The translations under genes were made by a program, and so were the position numbers. 64,000 nt of DNA from the NCBI RefSeq assembly GCF_000742135.1, contig NZ_KN046818.1:3353447-3417446 (forward strand). Direction: 5' to 3'. Position 1 is the first letter of the stretch, and each line of letters begins with the position of its first letter. The notes under the pieces were generated by a model. The model was not told the DNA's origin. It ran no database searches and worked only from the letters and a program-made list of their open reading frames with translations. Below, piece after piece: positions 22,154 through 31,411 of this stretch. The stretch is from Klebsiella pneumoniae. GTDB taxonomy: Bacteria; Pseudomonadota; Gammaproteobacteria; Enterobacterales; Enterobacteriaceae.

Positions 22154-22218
22154 ACAGGACGGCTTCGCAGGCGGAACCGTCCTGTGGTGGGAACCCTTTC
22201 CCGTCAACGGGAAAGGGT
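22154..22218. terminator. Two hairpins between convergent yghW and yghU
   Basis: The first stem pairs ACAGGACGG with CCGTCCTGT (22154-22185). The second is a 12-base perfect stem ACCCTTTCCCGT with ACGGGAAAGGGT (22193-22218). Together they fill the gap between two converging genes and probably end transcription both ways. Confidence 0.55.
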
Positions 22219-22225
22219 GAAGACC

Positions 22226-23092
22226 TTACGCCTGGCGCTTATCTTCCGTTTGGGTGTCAAAGTCGCGGGCGTCATGGCGCTCATGCAGCTGCTCATTGAG
22301 CGGGCCGTTGGTGCGGTTGACGATGCGTCCGTGCTTGACGGCCGGGCGGTTGCCGACATCCTGCGCCCAGCGCAGCACGTTTTTATAGCTCCCGGCGTCG
22401 AGGAACTCCGCCGCGTTATAGACATTGCCCAGCACTACGTTGCCATACCACGGCCAGACAGCCATATCGGCGATGGTGTACTCCTCGCCGGCCACATAGC
22501 GACCGCGGGCGAGCTGTTTGTCCAGCACGTCGAGCTGGCGTTTAGCTTCCATCGTAAAGCGGTCGATCGCGTACTCGATCTTCACTGGCGCATAGTTATA
22601 GAAGTGGCCGAAGCCGCCGCCGAGGAACGGCGCCGCGCCCTGCAGCCAGAACAGCCAGTTGAGGGTTTCGGTGCGACCGGCAGGATCTTTCGGCAGGAAG
22701 AAACCAAATTTTTCCGCCAGATAGAGAAGAATGTTGCCGGACTCAAATACCCGGGTCGGCGGCGTGGTGGAATGGTCGCTGAGGGCCGGGATCTTCGAGT
22801 TCGGGTTGATCTCGACAAAGCCGCTGGAAAACTGATCCCCTTCGCCAATGCGTATCAGCCAGGCGTCGTACTCCGCGCCGCTGACGCCCAGCGCCAGCAG
22901 CTCCTCCAGCATGATCGTCACCTTCTGGCCGTTGGGTGTACCGAGTGAGTATAGCTGGAGCGGATGGGTTCCTACCGGCAGGACGCGTTCATGAGTCGCG
23001 CCGGAAACGGGACGGTTGATGTTGGCGAACGCGCCGCCGCTGTTTTGCTTCCATTCCCACACTTTTGGTGGCTGGTAGTTTTGCTCTGACAT
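22226..23092 (-). CDS. yghU: Glutathione-dependent disulfide-bond oxidoreductase YghU
   Basis: A 288-residue GST-family enzyme of the Nu class with disulfide reductase activity toward glutathione conjugates. Its thioredoxin-fold N-domain (about 45-130) has LYSLGTPNGQKVTIML with the threonine/asparagine active-site region; the helical C-domain follows. The start at 23092 (MSEQNYQPPKVWEWKQNSGG) gives the E. coli length. It lies next to a DsbA-like gene and gsp, a thiol-metabolism neighbourhood. Confidence 0.93.
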   Translation of the reverse strand: MSEQNYQPPKVWEWKQNSGGAFANINRPVSGATHERVLPVGTHPLQLYSLGTPNGQKVTIMLEELLALGVSGAEYDAWLIRIGEGDQFSSGFVEINPNSKIPALSDHSTTPPTRVFESGNILLYLAEKFGFFLPKDPAGRTETLNWLFWLQGAAPFLGGGFGHFYNYAPVKIEYAIDRFTMEAKRQLDVLDKQLARGRYVAGEEYTIADMAVWPWYGNVVLGNVYNAAEFLDAGSYKNVLRWAQDVGNRPAVKHGRIVNRTNGPLNEQLHERHDARDFDTQTEDKRQA

Positions 23093-23139
23093 GCTGGTTT
23101 GCCTTTCTCGTGGATGTACAAAAAGTGTAGCAGGTGACC

Positions 23140-23700
23140 TCAGGCCATAATCCGCGCGGCCCACACGCTGACATCATCGCCGCTGCCCAGATCCGGCTGC
23201 ACCAGGCCGTTGACCATAAAGGTCGGCGAGACATGGATGCCGTTCTGACGGGCGTATTTACTGTGCCACTTGATCACGTCCTGCAGCTCCGGGCGGGCAA
23301 AGGCGGCCCCCAGCAGCACGTGACTGTAGCGTTCAATGCGCTCAATGATTTGCTGCGGCGTGGCGTTCATATTCGGCCCGCTGCAGTGATCGGTAAACTC
23401 AAACTCTTCCCGATGGTCGGCCACGGCCTGCATCACCTTATGCGCCTGCTCTCTGCCGTGCGGCAGGGTGGACGCGGCGAGGATGCAGCGGACGATAACC
23501 CCGGAGAACAGATGCCACGGCTGCGACTGCAGGCGTATCTTGATGGTCACGTTATCGGCGCCAACCTCATCGAGCAGATCGTCGAGTTTATTAAACGCGC
23601 GGACAGAGTAGGGGCAGGTGGGCTCAAGGAACACCTCAAACGTCCGCGGGCCGTGTCCCCAGACCAGCGGTTGGGCATTCAGATGCGAGGGTGTGCTCAT
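23140..23700 (-). CDS. DsbA-family thioredoxin-fold protein with a single active-site cysteine
   Basis: A 186-residue cytosolic protein without a signal peptide. The active-site region reads LEPTCPYSVRAF (CPYS in place of CXXC, about 29-32), and the cis-proline loop is HVSPTFMVNG (about 155-164). This is the DsbA/GST-kappa-like arrangement of thiol peroxidases and isomerases that work with glutathione. It shares direction with yghU (47-base gap), suggesting co-expression. Its exact substrate is unknown. E. coli K-12 lacks it at this position, as far as I recall. Confidence 0.75.
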   Translation of the reverse strand: MSTPSHLNAQPLVWGHGPRTFEVFLEPTCPYSVRAFNKLDDLLDEVGADNVTIKIRLQSQPWHLFSGVIVRCILAASTLPHGREQAHKVMQAVADHREEFEFTDHCSGPNMNATPQQIIERIERYSHVLLGAAFARPELQDVIKWHSKYARQNGIHVSPTFMVNGLVQPDLGSGDDVSVWAARIMA

Positions 23701-23919
23701 TGTCGACTCCTGATGTTGCGTTGTTTTTTTGTTATATCACCGATAACGATATCACTTTTGTTTCCGGCTGCAGGGTTATTTTCCTTAACGGCACGATTAG
23801 CGAAACGAATGAGTGGTATCATCGTTACACCTCTGTCTGGTAAGTGCCTGCGGCAGGATAAGAAGAGGGAGTTTTGTTTCGCCAACTGCCCGGGCTGCAT
23901 TAATTTGAGGTCAGGCTAA

Positions 23920-25785
23920 ATGAGCAAAGGATCGACAAGCAGTGACGCCCCGTTTGGGACATTGTTAGGCTATGCACCCGGTGGCGTAGCGATTTATTCA
24001 TCGAATTACAGTAGCTTAAATCCGCAGGACTACCCGGATGACGCGACGTTTCGCAGCTACATCGGTAATGAGTATATGGGGCATAAATGGCAGTGCGTGG
24101 AGTTTGCGCGCCGCTTTCTGTTCCTGACCTATGGCTTTGTCTTCACCGATGTGGGGATGGCTTATGAAATCTTCTCCCTGCGTTTCCTGCGCGAAGTGGT
24201 CAATGACAATATTCTGCCGCTGCAGGCCTTCGCCAACGGCTCCCGCCGTCCGCCTATCGCTGGTTCGCTGCTGATCTGGCAGAAGGGGGGCGAGTTTAAG
24301 CACACCGGCCATGTGGCGGTGATCACCCAGCTTGTCGGCAATAAGGTGCGTATCGCCGAGCAGAACGTCATTCACTCGCCGCTGCCGCAGGGCCAGCAGT
24401 GGACCCGCGAGCTGACCCTCGAGGTCAACGACGGCCGGTACACCATCAAAGATACCTTTGCCGATACCGAAATTTTAGGCTGGATGATCCAGACCGCCGA
24501 TACCGAACACAGCCTGCCGCAGCCGGTGCTGCCGGGCGAGGCGATGGCCATCAAAGGCGCGCGGCTGCCAAACAACGGCCAGTTTCGCGGTAAATGGCTG
24601 AACGAGAAAGACCCGCTGCAGAAAGCCTACGTGGCAGCCAATGGTCATTTCATCAACCAGGATCCCTATCAGTATTTCACCATCAGCGAAAGTGCCGAAC
24701 AGGAGCTGATCAAAGCCACCAACGAGCTGCACCTGATGTATCTGCACGCCACCGATAAGGTGATGAAGGATGACAACCTGCTGGCGCTGTTCGATATTCC
24801 GAAAATTCTCTGGCCTCGTCTGCGCCTCTCGTGGCAGCGCCGCCGTCATCATATGATCACCGGGCGCATGGATTTTTGCATGGACGAGCGCGGGCTGAAG
24901 GTGTACGAGTACAATGCCGATTCCGCTTCCTGCCATACCGAAGGCGGGCTGATCCTCGAACAGTGGCTGAAGCAGGGCTACTACGGCACCGGCCACAATC
25001 CGGCGGAAGGTCTGCTCGATGAGCTGGCGGGGGCGTGGAAACACAGCCGGGCGCGGCCCTTCGTCCACATCATGCAGGACAAGGATCTGGAAGAGAACTA
25101 CCACGCGCAGTTTATTCAGCGTTCGCTGACCCAGGCCGGTTTTGAGAGCAAAATTCTCTTTGGCCTTGATGAGCTGCGCTGGGAGGCTGCCGGTCAGCTG
25201 ATCGACGCCGACGGGCGGCTGGTCAACTGCGTCTGGAAAACCTGGGCATGGGAAACCGCCATTGAGCAGGTGCGCGAAGTCAGCGCCGAGGAGTACGCGG
25301 CGGTACCGATTCGTACCGGACATCCGCAGAATGAGGTGCGGCTGATTGACGTCCTGCTGCGTCCTGAAGTATTGGTATTCGAACCCCTGTGGACGGTGAT
25401 CCCCGGCAACAAAGCCATTCTGCCGGTGCTGTGGTCGCTGTTCCCGCATCATCGCTATCTGCTGGATACCGATTTTGAGGTTAACGACGAGCTGGCGAAA
25501 ACCGGCTATGCGGTGAAGCCTATTTCCGGGCGCTGCGGTAACAATATCGACCTGATCGGCCCTCAGGATGAACTTCTGGATAAGACCAGCGGCCAGTTTG
25601 TCGATCGCAAGAATATCTACCAGCAGCTGTGGTGCCTGCCGAAAGTGGACGGTAAGTACATTCAGGTGTGCACATTTACCGTCGGCGGTAACTACGGCGG
25701 TACCTGCCTGCGCGGCGATTCGTCGCTGGTGGTGAAAAAAGAGAGCGATATCGAGCCGTTAATCGTTTTGAAAGACAAAGCATGA
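23920..25785 (+). CDS. gsp: Bifunctional glutathionylspermidine synthetase/amidase
   Basis: A 621-residue two-domain enzyme that joins glutathione to spermidine and also hydrolyses the product. The N-terminal CHAP amidase domain (about 1-200) has the nucleophile Cys59 in GHKWQCVEFARRF and the histidine in KHTGHVAV. The C-terminal ATP-grasp synthetase (about 205-615) shows MDFCMDERGLKVYEYNADS and GGNYGGTCLRGD. The length is within two residues of E. coli Gss. It is transcribed away from yghU and the DsbA-like gene across a 220-base gap. Confidence 0.95.
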   Translation: MSKGSTSSDAPFGTLLGYAPGGVAIYSSNYSSLNPQDYPDDATFRSYIGNEYMGHKWQCVEFARRFLFLTYGFVFTDVGMAYEIFSLRFLREVVNDNILPLQAFANGSRRPPIAGSLLIWQKGGEFKHTGHVAVITQLVGNKVRIAEQNVIHSPLPQGQQWTRELTLEVNDGRYTIKDTFADTEILGWMIQTADTEHSLPQPVLPGEAMAIKGARLPNNGQFRGKWLNEKDPLQKAYVAANGHFINQDPYQYFTISESAEQELIKATNELHLMYLHATDKVMKDDNLLALFDIPKILWPRLRLSWQRRRHHMITGRMDFCMDERGLKVYEYNADSASCHTEGGLILEQWLKQGYYGTGHNPAEGLLDELAGAWKHSRARPFVHIMQDKDLEENYHAQFIQRSLTQAGFESKILFGLDELRWEAAGQLIDADGRLVNCVWKTWAWETAIEQVREVSAEEYAAVPIRTGHPQNEVRLIDVLLRPEVLVFEPLWTVIPGNKAILPVLWSLFPHHRYLLDTDFEVNDELAKTGYAVKPISGRCGNNIDLIGPQDELLDKTSGQFVDRKNIYQQLWCLPKVDGKYIQVCTFTVGGNYGGTCLRGDSSLVVKKESDIEPLIVLKDKA

Positions 25786-25930
25786 CGTACGAAACCCGGG
25801 TAGCGGCATACCCCTGTCCGGGTGACAACGTACTGAAAAGGATAGCCCCGGCATGGTAAGCGCCGCCGGGGAGCACCTGCAACAAAGCCAAGATAATTAA
25901 CACAACAACAAGACAGAAAAGGAAAATAGT

Positions 25931-27112
25931 ATGCACGATCGGCGTCTCGCCGCCCGCGCGGGTGAACTCAAGCCCTCCGCCGTCCGCGAACTTCTCAAGC
26001 ACAGTAAACTGCCCGGCGTGATTTCGCTTGGCGGCGGCATTCCGGCCCCGGAACTGTTTGATACCGAAGGCCTGGAGCTGGCGGTGCAGAAGGTGATGAG
26101 CGAGCGTTTTAATGACGCATTCCAGTACGGTCTGACGGAAGGCTACCCGCCGCTGCGCCAGGCGGTGAGTGAAATTTGCCACTCCCGTGGCGTCGCCTGT
26201 TCAGCCGCCCAGGTCTATATCACCTCCGGCTCCCAGCAATCGCTGGATATCGTTGCCCGTACGCTGCTCGATCCGGGCGATACTATCGTCGTTGAGCGTC
26301 CCACCTATCTGGCGGCGCTGCAGGTATTTCAGCTGGCGCAGGCCAATATTCTCAGCGTTGACACCGACGATGACGGGATGCTGGTGGAGCAGCTGGCCGA
26401 CCTGCTGGAGACCACCCGCGTCAAAGCTGTTTACCTGGTGCCGACGTTCGGCAATCCCGGCGGCAAAACGCTGAGCGAGGCGCGTCGTCGCCGGTTGGTT
26501 GAGCTGGCGAAAAAATATGATTTCGTCATTCTGGAAGACGATCCCTACGGCGAAATTAGCTTTACAGACGCCGTTAGACGCCCGCTCTATCAGCATGCTG
26601 TCGAGCTGGGCTGTGAAGATCAGGTGGTTTACACCTCGACTTTTTCGAAAATCCTCGCGCCAGGGATGCGTATCGGCTGGATCGTCATGCCGGACTGGCT
26701 GGCGCAGCAGACGGTGATTGTGAAGCAGGCGGCGGATCTGCATACCAATATGCTGTCGCAGGTGATCACTGCGGAATACCTCAGTCTGAACCGGCTGGAT
26801 AACCAGATTGCGTTGATTCGCGAAGACTACCGCAAGAAGTGCGTGGCGCTGGCCGATGCGCTGGAAAGCCGCCTTGGCGAGCACCTGGAATTCAGCCGCC
26901 CGCAGGGGGGGATGTTCCTGTGGGCGCGTTTCCGCTATCCGTTCGATACCATGGAATGGATGAAGAAAACGCTGGAAAACGGCGTGGTGTACGTCCCGGG
27001 TGAAGCGTTCTATCACGATAAGCCGGATACCCGTACCCTGCGTCTTTCTTACTCCACGGTGTCAGAAGCCGGATTGCTGACGGCCGTTGAGCGGCTGGCG
27101 GCCTCCCTGTAA
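25931..27112 (+). CDS. PLP-dependent class I aminotransferase
   Basis: A 393-residue fold-type I aminotransferase without a MocR DNA-binding domain. The substrate loop reads GVISLGGGIPAPELFD (about 29-44), and the PLP-lysine motif is YTSTFSKILAPGMRIGW (Lys about 240). ITSGSQQSLDIVARTLL, VVERPTYLAAL and YLVPTFGNPGG are also diagnostic of the 2-aminoadipate/kynurenine aminotransferase II group. The substrate cannot be fixed from the sequence. It is a single gene; the next 300 bases lead to IS1. Confidence 0.85.
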   Translation: MHDRRLAARAGELKPSAVRELLKHSKLPGVISLGGGIPAPELFDTEGLELAVQKVMSERFNDAFQYGLTEGYPPLRQAVSEICHSRGVACSAAQVYITSGSQQSLDIVARTLLDPGDTIVVERPTYLAALQVFQLAQANILSVDTDDDGMLVEQLADLLETTRVKAVYLVPTFGNPGGKTLSEARRRRLVELAKKYDFVILEDDPYGEISFTDAVRRPLYQHAVELGCEDQVVYTSTFSKILAPGMRIGWIVMPDWLAQQTVIVKQAADLHTNMLSQVITAEYLSLNRLDNQIALIREDYRKKCVALADALESRLGEHLEFSRPQGGMFLWARFRYPFDTMEWMKKTLENGVVYVPGEAFYHDKPDTRTLRLSYSTVSEAGLLTAVERLAASL

Positions 27113-27120
27113 CGTCTCTG

Positions 27121-27148
27121 CTGTGCGCCGCTTTTCGGCGGCGCGCAG
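27121..27148. other. Hairpin after the aminotransferase gene
   Basis: CTGTGCGCCGC pairs with GCGGCGCGCAG (one G-U type mismatch) across a short T-rich loop, nine bases after the stop codon. There is no T tract, so it is only a possible terminator. Confidence 0.4.
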
Positions 27149-27178
27149 CCCTGCGTGACGTTAACGTCCAGCGCAGGG

Positions 27179-27268
27179 TCAATCCGTTTCGGCGATCCGG
27201 TCATCGAGCCAGACCAGCATCAGCGCGGCGAGAAAAGCCAGCGCAAAGGTTCCAATAAACAACCACAT
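27179..27268 (-). CDS. Possible 29-residue single-helix membrane protein
   Basis: The short frame reads MWLFIGTFALAFLAALMLV and then WLDDRIAETD. It is one membrane helix followed by an acidic tail. GAGGGA lies five bases before the ATG. The layout resembles small membrane subunits such as CydX, but there are no cyd genes nearby and I do not recognise it. It overlaps no other gene. Confidence 0.45.
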   Translation of the reverse strand: MWLFIGTFALAFLAALMLVWLDDRIAETD

Positions 27269-27437
27269 AGACGTCCCTCGCGGGTTAATTATTTTGCTGA
27301 TTCTACCGGAGAGCGATCGTTGCGGTCGGCGATGGAGATTTTAGTTCCGGCGGAATGGCTGGCGAGAGAGAAAAAGTCATCGGCATCAATATCGAAGTTA
27401 AGAATAATTTCCCTGTATTTTCGGTAATGACTCCAAC

Positions 27438-27941
27438 TTACTGATAGTGTTTTATGTTCAGATAATGCCCGATGACTTTATCATGCAGCTCCACCGATTT
27501 TGAGAACGACAGTGACTTCCGTCCCAGCCTTGCCAGATGTTGTCTCAGATTCAGGTTATGTCGCTCAATGCGCTGAGTGTAACGCTTGCTGATAACGTGC
27601 AGCTTTCCCTTCAGGCGTGATTCATACAGCGGCCAGCCATCCGTCATCCATACCACGACCTCAAAGGCCGACAGCAGGCTCAGAAGACGCTCCAGTGTGG
27701 CCAGAGTGCGTTCACCGAAGACGTGCGCCACAACCGTCCTCCGTATCCTGTCATACGCGTAAAACAGCCAGCGCTGACGTGATTTAGCACCGACGTAGCC
27801 CCACTGTTCGTCCATTTCAGCGCAGACAATCACATCACTGCCCGGTTGTATGCGCGAGGTTACCGACTGCGGCCTGAGTTTTTTAAGTGACGTAAAATCG
27901 TGTTGAGGCCAACGCCCATAATGCGTGCACTGGCGCGACAT
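27438..27941 (-). CDS. insB: IS1 transposase, InsB part (DDE domain)
   Basis: A 167-residue frame carrying the catalytic DDE region of IS1 ([38 protein letters not shown]). The active transposase is the InsAB' fusion made by a -1 frameshift at an A6C run at 27878-27884 (minus strand) in the overlap with insA. All parts look intact. Confidence 0.95.
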   Translation of the reverse strand: MSRQCTHYGRWPQHDFTSLKKLRPQSVTSRIQPGSDVIVCAEMDEQWGYVGAKSRQRWLFYAYDRIRRTVVAHVFGERTLATLERLLSLLSAFEVVVWMTDGWPLYESRLKGKLHVISKRYTQRIERHNLNLRQHLARLGRKSLSFSKSVELHDKVIGHYLNIKHYQ

Positions 27942-28135
27942 CCGACGCCATTCATGGCCATATCAATGATTTTCTGGTGCGTACCGGGCTGAGAGGCGGT
28001 GTAAGTGAACTGTAGTTGCCATGTTTTACGGCAGTGAGAGCAGAGATAGCGCTGATGTCCGGCAGTGCTTTTACCGTTACGCACGACGCCTTCGGTAGCT
28101 GAACAAGTGGGACATCTGATGGAAATGGAAGCCAC
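27860..28135 (-). CDS. insA: IS1 repressor / N-terminal protein InsA
   Basis: The 91-residue InsA has four zinc-ligand cysteines (CPTCSA and CSHCRKTW) and a helix-turn-helix ([23 protein letters not shown]). It binds the IS1 ends and represses transposition when not fused to InsB. It overlaps insB by 82 bases with the frameshift site inside. Confidence 0.95.
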   Translation of the reverse strand: MASISIRCPTCSATEGVVRNGKSTAGHQRYLCSHCRKTWQLQFTYTASQPGTHQKIIDMAMNGVGCRASARIMGVGLNTILRHLKNSGRSR

Positions 28136-28190
28136 GCAAGCACCTTAAAATCACCATCATACACTAAATCAGTAAGTTGGCAGCATTACC

Positions 28191-28770
28191 CGCAAAGCCT
28201 TTCCTTTTACAGTCGCGGGTTATTCCATGGCAGGCTGATGAACAGGATAACGTATCCGGTAATCAGAGTGGAGGGGTGCCATTTATTGTATTGCCTCCCT
28301 TACAGCGGCTGGAAGCATCAGATGCGCTGACGCTCCGTATCCGTTTAACGCGTAATACACTGCCTAAGGATCGTGAGTCGGTATTTATTCTGAGCCTGAA
28401 AACCATACCTGGTCAGGAGAAAAACACGGATTCAGCGTCATTGACGCTGGCTATGCAAAATAATCTGAAGCTGTTTTATCGCCCGGAGGGGATGCCTGAG
28501 TATGATGTGTCCGAATTTGCGCGGGAAATACGGTTTATATCGCAGAGTGGGGAACTGAAAGTGATAAACCCGACACCATATTATCTCACTTTTCGTTCAC
28601 TGTCTGTCGGGAAATATCCGGTCGAAAAAAACGCGCTTTCAAAAATGATACCGCCATTTGGGGAGCAGAGGTACCCATTATCATCCGGTGCGCGGGGGCA
28701 GGTGACCTGGAGTCTTATTGACGGTGAAGGACGGAATACTCCAGAGCAGGTCAGCGTACTGTCTGGGTAA
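28191..28770 (+). pseudogene. Periplasmic fimbrial chaperone, 5' end removed by IS1
   Basis: The frame enters from IS1 and begins inside the first domain of a PapD-like chaperone (KPFLLQSRVIPWQADEQ). The middle has SVFILSLKTIPGQ and NNLKLFYRP, which contains the conserved lysine that anchors the pilin C-terminus, and domain 2 follows to residue 193. The signal peptide, the first strands and the conserved Arg near residue 8 are missing (about 45 residues). Without a signal peptide the product cannot reach the periplasm, so I call it broken. It leads into the usher after 31 bases. Confidence 0.85.
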
Positions 28771-28801
28771 GTATTTTAATAAATACAATCTTTTCTGGTG
28801 A

Positions 28802-31411
28802 ATGGAAAAAAGCGACATGCATCTTATTTCTAATTTCGGGAAGCCTTCTTCCGGGAAGCTTTTCCGTTACTCCCCGGTGGCAGGTTTTTTATTGGTTTGT
28901 ATTAACCCAGCCTGGGCCGGTGATTATTTTGATCCGGGATTTCTTGGTAATTCCGGCGATAATACGGCTGTCGACCTTTCCGCATTTTCTGAGGCCGGGG
29001 GAGTTCAGCCGGGGAAATATACGGTATGGGTATTTGTTAACCAGCGCAATGCAGGGCAGTACACCCTGGATTTTCAGAAAAATACGCAGGGCAAAATTGC
29101 GCCGGTTCTCACGCCATCTGAACTGGAAACGTTTGGAGTGAATGTCAGGCAACTGCCGGACCTGAAAGATTTGCCTGCTACGGCTGAGATAGACAATATT
29201 GGCGCGCTTATCCCTCAGGCGACCACCATGCTGGATCTGGCGCGCCTGCGTCTGGATATCAGCGTACCTCAGGCCGCGATGCAGCCTGAAGTACGTGGTG
29301 CGGTTGACCCGTCGCAATGGGAAGAGGGAATTTCCGCCCTGATGGCGAACTATAGCCTCAGCGCCGGTCGTACCACGAATTCCGGCCAGAACCAGACCTC
29401 ACATAATAACAACCTCTTTGCAACCGTGCGCGCCGGGGCAAACACGGGGCCGTGGCGCCTGCGCAGCACCATGACCCATACCCGGGTGGAGAATAACGGC
29501 GGTAATAATGCCCTGACGACCACCCAGACACGCTTTTCGAATACCTACCTTGCCCGCGATATTCGGGGCTGGCGCTCGAACTTACTCATGGGTGAGAGTA
29601 GCACCGGAAGTGACGTTTTTGACGGTATCCCTTTCCGTGGGGTGAAGCTCAGCTCTAATGAACAGATGCTCCCGAGCCAGCTTCGTGGCTATGCGCCGGC
29701 CATCAGCGGCGTGGCGAACAGTAATGCCCGAGTGACTGTGCGTCAAAACGGCAATGTAGTGTACGAGACCTATGTGGCGCCAGGGCCGTTTTACATCAAT
29801 GATATCCAGCAGGCCGGCCTGTCAGGGGACTATGATGTCAAAGTCACGGAAGCGGACGGCACCGAGCGCCAGTTCATCGTGCCCTACTCTTCCCTGCCGG
29901 TCATGTTGCGTCCCGGTGGCTGGAAGTATGAGCTGACGGCGGGACAGTATGACGGCAATCTGACAGATGGTTCCCGCCGGGCTGATTTTATGCTGGGGAC
30001 CGTGGTATACGGACTGCCCGGTGATGTCACGCTGTTCGGCGGTATTCTCGCCGCAAAAGACTACCAGGCGTTCAACATCGGTACCGGGGTATCCCTGGGA
30101 TACGTCGGTGCGCTCTCGGCTGATATCACGAATTCATCGGCGAAGTTTGATAACGAATCCACCCTGATAGGCCAGTCTTATCGCGTTCGTTATTCCAAAA
30201 GTCTGCTGTCCACGGGCACCTCTGTTGATTTAACCGCGCTGCGGTATTCAACCGAGGATTATTACAGTTTCAGTGAATTCAACAGTCAGGGACACCAGTT
30301 GCAGGAGGGAGTCAGCCCGTGGTCCCTGCAGCGCCGTCGTAACAGCTTCCAGACGCAGCTCAGCCAGCAACTCGGGGACTGGGGAACCATGTATTTCCGG
30401 GCCAGCCGGGATGACTACTGGGGAGGCGAACGTACGCTGACCGGCATGTCGCTGGGTTACAGCAACAGCCTGAAAGGCGTCAGTTACGGTGTCAACTACA
30501 ACATTGATCGGACAAAGGATGCGAACGGTAACTGGCCGGAAAATCGCCAGATTTCGTTTAACGTCAGTGTGCCGTTCAGCATCTTTGGCTATTCACGTAA
30601 CCTGCAATCAATGTATGCCACCACGACGCTCACTCATGATAACACCGGGCGGACCCTGAGTCAGACCGGGCTCAGTGGTAACACTCTGGACGGGAAACTG
30701 TCCTACAGTGCTTCGCAAAGCTGGGGTAACCAGGGACAGATCAGTAACACCAACTTAAATACCGGTTACCAGGGAAGCAAGGGAAGTATCAGCGGCGGAT
30801 ACAGCTACAGCAGCGATATGCAGGCTATCAACATGAGCGCAAGTGGCGGGGTGATGGTGCATAGTGGCGGGATAACGCTGTCACGTGCCATGGGCGATTC
30901 GGTGGCGCTGGTGAGTGCCCCGGGGGCGGCTGGCGTGAGTGTCAACGGTGGTACGGCGGTCACCGACTGGCGCGGATATGCGGTAGTGCCTTACCTGACG
31001 GATTACACCCGCAACAGCGTGGGTGTTGACCCCAGCACCTTACCGGAAAATGTCGACCTCACACAGACCAACCTCAATGTATACCCGACCAAAGGCGCTG
31101 TCGTCAAAGCAAACTTTACGACCCGGGTGGGTTATCAGGTGCTGATGACGCTTAAACTCGACAATGGCGTGGTGCCGTTTGGAGCAGTTGCCACGTTACT
31201 GAATGCGGGGATGGCAGAGGTGAATAGCAGCATCGTGGGTGATGACGGACAGGTTTATCTGACCGGATTGCCGGAGCGGGGGGAGTTACTGGTTAAGTGG
31301 GGCGAGACAGCAGCACGTCAGTGCCGTGTCAGTTTTGACATCTCCGGTTTATCGACGTCGCCGGATAAACCGGTCCGTCAGGTGACCTATACCTGTCAGG
31401 GCGGGAAATGA
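28802..31411 (+). CDS. Outer-membrane fimbrial usher (FimD/PapC family)
   Basis: An 869-residue usher with every expected part. There is a long signal peptide (about 40 residues ending in NPAWA), an N-terminal chaperone-binding domain starting GDYFDPGFLGN, a 24-strand beta-barrel with the plug region around RGYAPAISGVANSNARVTVRQNGNVVYETYVAPGPF, and C-terminal domains with a late cysteine pair (ARQCRVSFD and YTCQGGK). The frame is intact. The chaperone upstream is truncated and no major pilin gene is present in the window. The stop overlaps the start of the RT-adhesin gene. I do not recognise a named fimbrial type. Confidence 0.93.
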   Translation: MEKSDMHLISNFGKPSSGKLFRYSPVAGFLLVCINPAWAGDYFDPGFLGNSGDNTAVDLSAFSEAGGVQPGKYTVWVFVNQRNAGQYTLDFQKNTQGKIAPVLTPSELETFGVNVRQLPDLKDLPATAEIDNIGALIPQATTMLDLARLRLDISVPQAAMQPEVRGAVDPSQWEEGISALMANYSLSAGRTTNSGQNQTSHNNNLFATVRAGANTGPWRLRSTMTHTRVENNGGNNALTTTQTRFSNTYLARDIRGWRSNLLMGESSTGSDVFDGIPFRGVKLSSNEQMLPSQLRGYAPAISGVANSNARVTVRQNGNVVYETYVAPGPFYINDIQQAGLSGDYDVKVTEADGTERQFIVPYSSLPVMLRPGGWKYELTAGQYDGNLTDGSRRADFMLGTVVYGLPGDVTLFGGILAAKDYQAFNIGTGVSLGYVGALSADITNSSAKFDNESTLIGQSYRVRYSKSLLSTGTSVDLTALRYSTEDYYSFSEFNSQGHQLQEGVSPWSLQRRRNSFQTQLSQQLGDWGTMYFRASRDDYWGGERTLTGMSLGYSNSLKGVSYGVNYNIDRTKDANGNWPENRQISFNVSVPFSIFGYSRNLQSMYATTTLTHDNTGRTLSQTGLSGNTLDGKLSYSASQSWGNQGQISNTNLNTGYQGSKGSISGGYSYSSDMQAINMSASGGVMVHSGGITLSRAMGDSVALVSAPGAAGVSVNGGTAVTDWRGYAVVPYLTDYTRNSVGVDPSTLPENVDLTQTNLNVYPTKGAVVKANFTTRVGYQVLMTLKLDNGVVPFGAVATLLNAGMAEVNSSIVGDDGQVYLTGLPERGELLVKWGETAARQCRVSFDISGLSTSPDKPVRQVTYTCQGGK

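Larger units (their letters stand above)
27423..28190 (-). mobile_element. Insertion sequence IS1, complete, no target duplication
   Basis: The element is exactly 768 bp with IS1 ends GGTAATGACTCCAACTTACT (left) and the complement of GGTAATGCTGCCAACTTACT (right). insA and insB are intact. IS1 normally leaves an 8-9 bp direct repeat, but the flanks here (TGTATTTTC and CGCAAAGCC) do not match. This points to a deletion or rearrangement made by the element after insertion. It removes the start of the chaperone gene and whatever lay before it. Confidence 0.97.

Noticed and set aside
27179..27268. CydX family subunit
   Set aside because: The frame has a similar size and start, but lacks the CydX motif and any cytochrome bd genes nearby.
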